Assembly (NCBI GenBank): GCA_002733765.1 | Contig: NVWU01000015.1 | Span: 48,919 to 112,918 of the forward strand | Reading direction: 5' to 3' | DNA length: 64,000 nucleotides | Source: Colwellia sp. | Lineage (GTDB): Bacteria; Pseudomonadota; Gammaproteobacteria; Enterobacterales; Alteromonadaceae | Part shown: positions 11,180-19,800 of the stretch, one piece after another | Layout of the letters: each line of letters begins with the position of its first letter | Position numbering within the stretch: position 1 is the first letter of the stretch | Program-made: the position numbers and the translations under genes | The notes under the pieces: model-generated | Told to the model about the DNA's origin: nothing | The model's input: only the letters and a program-made list of their open reading frames with translations | Databases searched by the model: none

Positions 11180-12823
11180 TTACTCTCCTATCGCCTGACG
11201 CGTTTTAACAATCGTTACACCGCGCACTTCAGCAAGCGTGGTCATACCTTTTAGTACCTTTTGACAGCCATCTTCCCACATAAAGGTTAAGTTATGTCCT
11301 GCCGCTTGCTCTAGTGCTTCTTCGCTGCAGCCTTGTGAAACTAATCGCGCTAAACTTTCGTCAAACCACAATGTTTCAAATAAAGCTAAGCGACCTTTAA
11401 AGCCAGTGCCTTGGCAATTTGCACAGCCAATTGAGTCGAATAACGTCAGGGTTTTATCATTACAATCCAATTCGCTTAATTCATCATCCGTTGCCGGCCT
11501 TACTTGTTTGCAGTTGTTGCATAAGCGTCTTATTAGCCGTTGCGCAATTACCGCGGTCATGGTTGAGCCAATCAAAAAAGCTTCACAGCCAATATCAATC
11601 AATCGTGTTACTGCGCTCACAGCATTATTGGTATGTAAGGTTGAAAACACTAAGTGCCCAGTCATTGCCGCTTTTACTGAGACATCAGCGGTTTCATAAT
11701 CGCGAATTTCTCCTACCATTAACACATCGGGATCATGTCTAAGCAATGAGCGTAATGCTTGGGCAAAGCTAATTTTTAAACCAGTTTGTAGTTGTGATAC
11801 ACCGGGTATAACATATTCAATGGGGTTCTCAACCGTCATAATATTAATATCAGGTTTATTGATTTCTTGTAAGGCAGCGCACAAGGTGGTCGACTTACCA
11901 CTACCTGTGGGGCCGGTCAGTAAAATCATGCCATAAGGTTTTTGAATGGCTTGCCTGAACCGCTTAAGATCAGCGGCTAACATGCCTAAAGCAGTTAAGG
12001 TCATGCCGCCAGATTGTTGGCCCAATAAGCGTAAGGTAATTCGTTCACCTAATCGCGTTGGTGCCGTGGCAACACGAATATTAAATTCGCTATTGATGGG
12101 CGCAGCCAGTTTATAACTGCAGCCACCATCTTGTGGCTGACGTTGCTCGGCAATGTCTAAGTTGGCTAGCACTTTTATACGAGACACTAAGCCTGCCGCT
12201 ATGGTAGCATCGGCTTCTATTGGGTAATCACGTAACTTACCATCAATGCGTAACCTGACTCTTAGGCCTTCTTCTTCAGTAACAAAATGTATATCTGAAG
12301 CTTTGTTTAAAAATGCTTCTTTGATGATTTCATCGAGTAAATTAACCAGATCAATTTCATCGGTTGCACTGGCATCTGCTGCTTGGTTGGCATTGTGGTT
12401 AAACTGTCGTTTAATCAGCAAACTTAGGTAGTTAATATCAGTCATTGCCAGTGGCAGTAGCTGACCTAATAAGCGTTGAATAGTATCTATAGCGGTGCGA
12501 TCGGTGGGATCTGCAACCACCAAAAATGCCTTGTCGTTTTGCTTGACTGGTAGGATTAACTTACGCTTAACCAAGCTTACAGGTAACTTTTTAATTAAGC
12601 TCTCATCAATAGAAAGTGCCACGGGTTCTAAATATGACAAGCTGTTTTTCTCTGCCACTGCGCGATGTAAGCTGCTGATTGGCAAACGATAATGTGCAAG
12701 TGTCAGTTCAATAACAGAACAGCGTTTACGGCGTGCTTCAGCCTTTAGTTTATCTATTGTTGCTATGTCAATAAGCCCTGAATGAAGACCGGCCTCAAGT
12801 AATTTTTCGTCAGTTAACGGCAT
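11180..12823 (-). CDS. Type II secretion / T4P assembly ATPase (GspE/PilB/MshE family)
   Basis: Walker A GPTGSGKSTT, Asp box DPDVLMVGEIRD, His box TGHLVFSTLHTNNA, tetracysteine CNNC...CANC, GspE N-terminal domain. Confidence 0.95.
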   Translation of the reverse strand: MPLTDEKLLEAGLHSGLIDIATIDKLKAEARRKRCSVIELTLAHYRLPISSLHRAVAEKNSLSYLEPVALSIDESLIKKLPVSLVKRKLILPVKQNDKAFLVVADPTDRTAIDTIQRLLGQLLPLAMTDINYLSLLIKRQFNHNANQAADASATDEIDLVNLLDEIIKEAFLNKASDIHFVTEEEGLRVRLRIDGKLRDYPIEADATIAAGLVSRIKVLANLDIAEQRQPQDGGCSYKLAAPINSEFNIRVATAPTRLGERITLRLLGQQSGGMTLTALGMLAADLKRFRQAIQKPYGMILLTGPTGSGKSTTLCAALQEINKPDINIMTVENPIEYVIPGVSQLQTGLKISFAQALRSLLRHDPDVLMVGEIRDYETADVSVKAAMTGHLVFSTLHTNNAVSAVTRLIDIGCEAFLIGSTMTAVIAQRLIRRLCNNCKQVRPATDDELSELDCNDKTLTLFDSIGCANCQGTGFKGRLALFETLWFDESLARLVSQGCSEEALEQAAGHNLTFMWEDGCQKVLKGMTTLAEVRGVTIVKTRQAIGE

Positions 12824-12832
12824 ATCATCATC

Positions 12833-13525
12833 CTATAACGCCAACACTAATTCAGTTTTTAAGGCTTGAGCATAACCACGTAATGGCGTGATGGCTTGTT
12901 GCTCTATTTTTAATCTGACCACAGTAACTTGCCAAGGTAAATTGTCTAATTCTTGAATAAAGGCGCGTATACTTCGGTATTGTCCAACGAGTTCAATGCG
13001 CTGTAACGGCCGGTAATAGAGTGTGCTAGGCGCCATTCTATCGAGCCAGCTATAAGAGGCAGGTAATGCGATATCTTTAGTGCTTTCAATTTTCGTGGTT
13101 GATTTTTTCTTCCTCTTTTTCTGAGCAATAACCTTTACCGCAGGTGCCTTACCTTCAATGCGTTCGTTAGCGGTAATGCGCACTTTAAGATCGCGTGCTA
13201 GTTGAGAAACCAATACTCTGAGTTCTTGGGAATCTATCGGTGCTAGACGTTGTTGCACACTAGTCGCCATATTACTAATGAGTGTCATGGCTTGTTCTTG
13301 ATCATCTAACTGAGAAATAAGTTGTTGAACATCTTGATCAGGTTCATTAGGAATTCTGGCCTTCAACAGCTTGCGTGCTGTTGTTTCAGCGCTGCGCTCT
13401 AGTGAAGTGATATCTTGATATTTAGGAATAAATCGCAATAGGCTATAAGCACCAAAAATAATGACAAGTACAGTGATCGCAATTAAAATTTGCTCACTTG
13501 TGGTTAACTTTGCCAACTTGTTCAT
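12833..13525 (-). CDS. PilO/GspM-like protein
   Basis: N-terminal TM helix plus coiled coil and C-terminal ferredoxin-like segment (YRPLQRIELVGQYRSIRAFIQELDNLPWQVTVVRLKIE). Confidence 0.75.
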   Translation of the reverse strand: MNKLAKLTTSEQILIAITVLVIIFGAYSLLRFIPKYQDITSLERSAETTARKLLKARIPNEPDQDVQQLISQLDDQEQAMTLISNMATSVQQRLAPIDSQELRVLVSQLARDLKVRITANERIEGKAPAVKVIAQKKRKKKSTTKIESTKDIALPASYSWLDRMAPSTLYYRPLQRIELVGQYRSIRAFIQELDNLPWQVTVVRLKIEQQAITPLRGYAQALKTELVLAL

Positions 13526-15306
13526 AATAGCGGCGTCCTATTTGATAAAGACTCAGCACTTACTAACTTTACAATGCGTAAGGTCACGGTAAAACCCTCT
13601 AAATTTAACGGGCCAGTTCGTCCTGCAACATTACTATCTAATATTTCAAGACCCCATGGCTCTGCTGCCTTCTTCAAGGTTTGGATAAATTGCTGGCCAG
13701 CCGTTTCTGATAATGCCCATGCTTGCAGGTTAAAGCTTTCAATTTCTATCCGATTATCTTTTTTTCGTCTTAGGCTGCGCAGCATAAAATTAGCTCGTTT
13801 ATCATATTCATCTATTGAATTAATGATAATGTGTTCACTAACGGCTCCTTGTAAAATACCAAGAATTACCTGTACCAACGCACTACGCTCTGGTAACTCT
13901 TCACCAAAAAAAGTAAAGCGCTGTTGTTCCCGTTGCTTATCTGACTTTCGGTCTTTTAACTCTTTTTTTCGCTGTTTTACTTGCTTAATATCACCGTTAA
14001 TTCGCTTCATGGCTGAATCAATAATTTGCCATCGGGTATCTATTTCATTTTTATGAGATTCGACAATACTACCCCGCACTAATAAGAACGCTTCAGCAAA
14101 TAGTATCAATAGCAAAATCACACTAAATAGTATGCCGCCTCTTATATTTGGTCGGTGTAATAGGGTAGGTAATGGCCCGCCTAAACGTACATGACTAAGC
14201 CAATTACTTTTTCCCATGCCTAAATAATGTAAACCTGCTCCCATCATGCCAGGGCTAGATTTTTCAGTGATAGCGTTATTTTCAATAGTAATAACGTCAC
14301 GATCTAAGGCGCTGGCTAAGTCGTGAATTGTAGTGTGATCGTTGGCAGACCAGTTGGCTAAATAGATATTGGCGTCATTAGCAACAGTCAAGGTATGAAA
14401 GCCTTCTAAACAGCGCTCAAATGTTTTTTTTGATGCGTCTAAATATAAATGTTGCTCGACAATATGATTGTCTTTGGTACGCATGGTAAATGACATGCTG
14501 CCATGTGATTCGATTAATACTTGTTCTTCAGCGGTATCCGTTAATAAACTTGCACTTGAGCCAGCCAGTGGATACATTGCTTGTAGTTTAACCCCTTGCA
14601 TCTGAAATACTGTGGTCCAACGCTGAAGTAGTGATTTAGTCACTGCGCTCACTTGCCATAAATACGTACCGGGAATATCACTGACTTCACCTTGAGCAGA
14701 CCAGCCACAGTCAATTAACTCATCATCTGATTTTAACCACTCTTGTCCTGCTAAACAGGCATTGAGTTGGCTACGCTTTATATAACCTAGTTCTTCAGCT
14801 AAATCACCAAAACGGCGTAATGAAAACTTTTCCATCAGTTCTAGCCCGCCGGCAGGGTTGGCTCTGCCTTGTTGCAAATCCATTACCGCATCGGCCTGCT
14901 CTTTGGTCATATAACCTCGAGCAATAAGTAAGTTGCCAACAGAGCATTGTGTCGCATGCTGAACTAATAACGGCTCTGCCTCCCAACGGATCAATTCATT
15001 CATTTGTGCTAATGGACGCGGTTTTTTAGGGTCTATTTGTAATTCAAGTAGGGTTGATAATACGGTCGGCGATAATAAAACAGCATCACCTCCTTCCCAG
15101 CCATCGTCTTTAAGACTTTTTATTACGTCGGCAACTGCATCAGCCATATCGGCTTGCTGCGATTCTGCTGTTTGCAATACCGCTAATTCATTACCAGCAC
15201 GGGTAAGCACGGCCGCACGCAGTAAAAAGCCATCGGTTTCGCACACTAAAATTGATTTAGCTTTACCGAATTTAAAAAGTGATTTAAGCATTATTGAATC
15301 GCCCAT
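13522..15306 (-). CDS. GspL/PilM-PilN-like assembly protein with inserted GspE-N/MshEN-like repeats
   Basis: PilM-like N-terminal part, single TM (GGILFSVILLLILFAEAFLLV), PilN-like coiled coil; overlaps the PilO-like gene by 4 nt. Confidence 0.75.
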   Translation of the reverse strand: MGDSIMLKSLFKFGKAKSILVCETDGFLLRAAVLTRAGNELAVLQTAESQQADMADAVADVIKSLKDDGWEGGDAVLLSPTVLSTLLELQIDPKKPRPLAQMNELIRWEAEPLLVQHATQCSVGNLLIARGYMTKEQADAVMDLQQGRANPAGGLELMEKFSLRRFGDLAEELGYIKRSQLNACLAGQEWLKSDDELIDCGWSAQGEVSDIPGTYLWQVSAVTKSLLQRWTTVFQMQGVKLQAMYPLAGSSASLLTDTAEEQVLIESHGSMSFTMRTKDNHIVEQHLYLDASKKTFERCLEGFHTLTVANDANIYLANWSANDHTTIHDLASALDRDVITIENNAITEKSSPGMMGAGLHYLGMGKSNWLSHVRLGGPLPTLLHRPNIRGGILFSVILLLILFAEAFLLVRGSIVESHKNEIDTRWQIIDSAMKRINGDIKQVKQRKKELKDRKSDKQREQQRFTFFGEELPERSALVQVILGILQGAVSEHIIINSIDEYDKRANFMLRSLRRKKDNRIEIESFNLQAWALSETAGQQFIQTLKKAAEPWGLEILDSNVAGRTGPLNLEGFTVTLRIVKLVSAESLSNRTPLL

Positions 15307-16898
15307 GTTAGTACTGAGTTATTCACTGGTAAGGTACTTCTTGGTATCAAACTTATACTCTTGGGGTTGTCGGTATTATTTATAGTGCCGTCATCACAAT
15401 GACCATCAAATAATTTCCCTTGTTCAACCCCTACTTCACAAACAATTGTGAAGGATTTTTCACCGCCACTAAAAGTGGATGAGGCAGGGATTGTTAAGGT
15501 ATTTCCGACCGCTGCAGGGGTATTGCTTGGAATGGTAAAGGTATCACCGGAAGCTATAGTGATAGTGTTGCCAGTTCGGATGAACGCTTGTGATACGGTA
15601 ATTAAGGGCTCTTGAAAAAAAACTGTTGTGTCAATAAGCTGCGGAGCCGTGCCGGTAAAAGTAATCGTTGCGCCATTAGGCAAGCTGACAGTATTAGTTG
15701 ATAAACCACTACCAATAGGGAGAATGATGGCAGGCTTGGTAAAGTTTTTGGCTGAGAGTATTGCTGGCGCAATGTAATGGTTGTTAATGGTTAAAGTTGT
15801 TGTGCCGCTGAAAGTGAGTGTATCAACAGGATCTCCGTTATTGCTTGTTAAGCTGCCATTTTCAGCTGTGTAGCTACTTGCTTGTATAGTTAATTTACAA
15901 TCTGGTACGCAGTGACTACCAATAATAAACTGACTAGATACACTAGCACTAGCACTAGCACTATCGGTATAGGTAATGACAGTACCTGAAGTAAGGGTGA
16001 CACTGTCGTTAGGGGAGCCAGTTGTTAATGTGGCACCAGAAACAAATTCGAGTGTGTCGTTATTCTCAACTTCCATTGTGCCGTATTTAGAGAGTAGCAA
16101 GGTGTTTTCACTGGGGAAGCTATTGCTAAGTTGAGCGGAGCTATCGCGTTCTGCAGTCGTATCTAGTTCACTGTTTGTATAACTTAAAATAATCCCCTCT
16201 GACGGTGAACTTAGTCGAAGGCGTAGTTCATCTTGCTCAATAACAATATGGGTGGCTTGTTCATTTGTGAAAGTAACATCAATATTTTGCCAATCAGCGC
16301 CGAGTGTTACTTGGTAATCAGCAGTATTAACAATATTATCTACGCTGATATCGTCAATAGCATCAGCTATATTGAAACCCTTACTTGTTATTGTTATTGC
16401 CCCAACAGTTGTTGTGAAATCTAAATTCCAACCAGAATTTTGCCAATCATCACTGCCTTTACCTGAACCATCGCCAGAGTTACCATAACCATCACGAAAA
16501 TGTACTTCACCGCTTAGCTCACTATTTCCCATTAAATAAGGGCCACGCCAGCCGGCCCACACTTGTGAGTAAACATCTTGCTTCCACGGAGGCAGGGGTT
16601 CTGTATTAAAGCAATCTATTCGGCTAAGTAATTCACGTAAGCACTTAGGCAAGCGTCCCATATCTGCGGCAAAACCACTGATTTCAGGGCGACCGTTAAT
16701 GGTTCTGCTAGTATCACCAATAATGGCGGTGCGAATCATTTTAAGACGCTGTTTGGTTGCATCATATTTTGCCTGATCTTCAACGCCTTGTGTTAAAAAT
16801 AGTGTTGACGATGCCATTAAAGCCAATAGAAATAGTACTAGCACTATTTCTAATAAGGTGAAGCCTTGCTGGCGAGATAAGCTTAATTTAATAGACAT
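15291..16898 (-). CDS. Oversized pseudopilin with long beta-rich C-terminal region
   Basis: Class III prepilin motif QQGFTLLEIVLVLFLLALMASSTLFL, then about 500 aa with Thr/Ser-rich beta repeats. Confidence 0.8.
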   Translation of the reverse strand: MSIKLSLSRQQGFTLLEIVLVLFLLALMASSTLFLTQGVEDQAKYDATKQRLKMIRTAIIGDTSRTINGRPEISGFAADMGRLPKCLRELLSRIDCFNTEPLPPWKQDVYSQVWAGWRGPYLMGNSELSGEVHFRDGYGNSGDGSGKGSDDWQNSGWNLDFTTTVGAITITSKGFNIADAIDDISVDNIVNTADYQVTLGADWQNIDVTFTNEQATHIVIEQDELRLRLSSPSEGIILSYTNSELDTTAERDSSAQLSNSFPSENTLLLSKYGTMEVENNDTLEFVSGATLTTGSPNDSVTLTSGTVITYTDSASASASVSSQFIIGSHCVPDCKLTIQASSYTAENGSLTSNNGDPVDTLTFSGTTTLTINNHYIAPAILSAKNFTKPAIILPIGSGLSTNTVSLPNGATITFTGTAPQLIDTTVFFQEPLITVSQAFIRTGNTITIASGDTFTIPSNTPAAVGNTLTIPASSTFSGGEKSFTIVCEVGVEQGKLFDGHCDDGTINNTDNPKSISLIPRSTLPVNNSVLTWAIQ

Positions 16899-17677
16899 AA
16901 CACTTGATCCAAGGCTTGGCCATTTATATCTACTGGTGTATTGCAGATATCATCACTAGGCTCATCATGATCTTCAAATACACCATCTTCACCTGCACTG
17001 ATAAGGCGCGGTTGATAGACCGTTGGCGTATTGGTGATATCAACTAATAACACGTAAGGCGTTCCGGCTTTGTTAAGTACGTTACTCGTAGTTTGAATTG
17101 ACCATTCAACGCCGGAGTTTGTTTGATCGGCAGTATAGGGATCAGCAATCGCCCAGACAGGGTTAGTAATATCAGCTAGGTTTACGGTATTAGCGCTAAG
17201 CGTTAAATAGCCATTTTTTCGTTGTAGATAGGGGCCCTGCCAACCGCGTTTGGTATCTGGGTTCCAACCATTGTCTAGGGGGTCTTCAAATAACATCCAA
17301 AAATTTGCCGGGTGTTGGCACCACGCTATTATTGCTGCCGTGGTTACGCCGGCTTCAGCAGGAAAATTAAACTCACTATTAGGTTGGGTGATAGAGCCAC
17401 CATTTACGTCATCAGTACAATCATAGCGGCCTTGCGTGGGAAAGCTCTTAGTGCCACTGTCTTTACGAAACTGGATTAACGCTTTATGTATTTGAGTCAT
17501 TTCAAACTTAGCGACATCATAACGGCTTTGGTCTTGCACACCGTCATAGCTTGTTATTGCTACGGTTGCGGTAATGGCCATTAAGGAAATTACCGTTAAT
17601 AATTCCATTAAGGTAAAGCCACTTTGGCTACTATGCTGTTTGAAATTTTGTAAAAGAAAAAACAATAAACACCCCAT
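16883..17677 (-). CDS. Pseudopilin (prepilin-type N-terminal cleavage/methylation domain)
   Basis: SGFTLMELLTVISLMAITATVAI followed by GspG-like fold segment (GWQGPYLQRKNGYL). Confidence 0.85.
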   Translation of the reverse strand: MGCLLFFLLQNFKQHSSQSGFTLMELLTVISLMAITATVAITSYDGVQDQSRYDVAKFEMTQIHKALIQFRKDSGTKSFPTQGRYDCTDDVNGGSITQPNSEFNFPAEAGVTTAAIIAWCQHPANFWMLFEDPLDNGWNPDTKRGWQGPYLQRKNGYLTLSANTVNLADITNPVWAIADPYTADQTNSGVEWSIQTTSNVLNKAGTPYVLLVDITNTPTVYQPRLISAGEDGVFEDHDEPSDDICNTPVDINGQALDQVLCLLN

Positions 17678-17856
17678 TTACTTGTTTTTATATTAAAGTT
17701 AAATATTGTTTAACAGCATGAAAAAATTAAAAAGATAAAGCGGGATAAGACAATGAAACTTATCCCGCAGTATCGAATGATGGATACCCGATAAACCATC
17801 ATTCATCACAGCAGAAGCATTCACAACGCTCTGATTAATAGTCCGACTAGTAACTA

Positions 17857-19008
17857 TTAATCATCATTCGTTGAAGCAGTTGCATCAGCAGCGATTTGGT
17901 CAATAGTACGACCTTCAGGGCCAACAACAGCGATTAAACGCGCTCTTCCTAATATTTCATCTGCCGTAATAGTGCCATCATCATCAGCATCATGACCTAC
18001 TTGAAATAAAGCAATGGCACGAGCGTAATTATCTCTCGGGTTAATATTATTAGTACCCACGGTAGGCACTTGTGCAATTTCAACCGCATTACCTAAGGTT
18101 GCACCAGGAACTTCTTTACCTATACCTAAAGCCACGACTAAATCACAGCCTTCAGAGTCAAGGCCATCACTGATAAGATTTAAAACGGCATTATCAGAAG
18201 TTGAATTACCATTAAAGTCATCTGTTATGTCAACAGCGGTAGCAAAGTTTACTTCGCAACCATCAGTACCGTTACCTCCTGATGGCACGATAGAAATGGC
18301 CGCACCAGCGGTGCCTATAGCAGCATCATCAAACTCCATTGCACCGGTGTCGGTAAATTCAATTTCAGAGCCTGGGTTAGCACTCACTTCAGGGTAACTT
18401 TCATTCATTGCTAGATTAGGTACGAAACCGTCATTCCAAGTAGTTGTACTTTGTACTGACTGTAGCTCTTCTAAGCCAGCTTCTCTTAATGAGCTAAAAA
18501 TTGCAGCAGCGGTCGTAGATGCAGTAGCAGTAACTGTCTCTGCTTGCGCAAAAGTTAATTGACCAAAGAAATCTCTTGTTTCAGTAGACATCAATTGCAT
18601 AGCACCTGCACCGGCAGTTAATACACCATCAACATTTGCTAAGTTATCAAACTGCTCTGGATACTCTCCAACAATAGAGCGGTAATTACGTAATGAGCCT
18701 TCTAAGGTATTTACTGCCGTTGCTGCTGAGGCGTCACGGGCATTTTCACCAGCACCATCATAAGCAACCAGTGCAGCGGTTGATAAGGTAGCTAATAAGG
18801 TGATTACTACTAATAACTCTAGTAAGGTGAAACCTTTTTGTTTCGCTTGTAATTTTTGTGCTTTAGCACGCATAGCATCATCTTTAAGTATTGATACATT
18901 GGCATTTTTGAACTTGGCAATCGCTATTTTTAGTTGATGAACATTCATCTTATTATCTCTCTTTTGGGGGCATGCCTCATCTGTCTCGTACAGACTATTG
19001 GTCATCAA
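17857..19008 (-). CDS. Prepilin / major pseudopilin-like protein; probable start 18948
   Basis: KGFTLLELLVVITLLATLSTAALVAYDGAGENARDASAATAVNTLEGSLRNYR, GspG-like, first gene of the series. Confidence 0.8.
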   Translation of the reverse strand: MMTNSLYETDEACPQKRDNKMNVHQLKIAIAKFKNANVSILKDDAMRAKAQKLQAKQKGFTLLELLVVITLLATLSTAALVAYDGAGENARDASAATAVNTLEGSLRNYRSIVGEYPEQFDNLANVDGVLTAGAGAMQLMSTETRDFFGQLTFAQAETVTATASTTAAAIFSSLREAGLEELQSVQSTTTWNDGFVPNLAMNESYPEVSANPGSEIEFTDTGAMEFDDAAIGTAGAAISIVPSGGNGTDGCEVNFATAVDITDDFNGNSTSDNAVLNLISDGLDSEGCDLVVALGIGKEVPGATLGNAVEIAQVPTVGTNNINPRDNYARAIALFQVGHDADDDGTITADEILGRARLIAVVGPEGRTIDQIAADATASTNDD

Positions 19009-19066
19009 TTTTTGTTGTTTTTGTCAGATGTAAACCCACTTCACACTCTGTTTCTTATCTACGATT

Positions 19067-19252
19067 TTATGGTGCATCCACCACAAACCGGTATTGCTTA
19101 CCACAGTGAATGATGACTTCTTTTTGTTTCCGTTTTAGGATATTGACCTCAACTCTAATCTCGCCAAAACCATCGTGCGCTATAATTTCATCTAATAACG
19201 TTAATAGTTTTTCTTTTGCTAAATTGTTGCTGTTTTTTATCGTTGTAGTCAT
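19067..19252 (-). CDS. Small uncharacterised protein (61 aa)
   Basis: ORF MTTTIKNSNNLAKEKLLTLLDEIIAHDGFGEIRVEVNILKRKQKEVIIHCGKQYRFVVDAP; compact protein-like composition, co-oriented upstream of the pilin cluster. Confidence 0.6.
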   Translation of the reverse strand: MTTTIKNSNNLAKEKLLTLLDEIIAHDGFGEIRVEVNILKRKQKEVIIHCGKQYRFVVDAP

Positions 19253-19800
19253 CCAACACTCTTCAAGTTACTGTGCTTTCTTGGAGTGAAATAGTAGCTG
19301 TACAGTCAATAATGACGTTATAGGAAAAATTCCTTTTAGTGACGCAAGGGCAGAGGTTTTAGGATGAAAGCCAATGATTAACGTGGCTTTAATTTGACTA
19401 AAATACTTATATAACAATGTGTTACAAAAATGTTTTTTTGTGCCGTTTAGCTAGTTAATTAGGTTGCTTATCTGCGGATTTAGTTAGTTTTTTTATGAAA
19501 AAATATTGGCTTAATTTCTTGTGTAGTTCAAAAGTATGATGAATATTAATCAAAGGTATAGTGCATAAGAAAAAAGTTGATGCGTATGATTAATTTTATC
19601 AAATAGGTTTGCTGACGAAATTTGCGACAAGTGTTGCACTTTCTTTGCCTGTCTTTATTTGTTTTTAGCAAGTGATTGTTATTTATAGCTATTATTATTT
19701 GGTCTAAATGTTGCTTAGTCGTTGTACTAGTAACGATAGTTGCCATGCTTGTTTGTTGCCTTTGTTTTATCTCGCTCACGTTTTGATTGGAATTTTGTAA

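Noticed and set aside
13574-14056. 160-aa plus-strand ORF antisense to the GspL-like gene
   Set aside because: Overlaps a well-supported CDS; composition not protein-like.
19546-19779. 77-aa minus-strand ORF in the regulator/pilin intergenic region
   Set aside because: No recognisable domain or convincing RBS; the region is better explained as a divergent promoter region.
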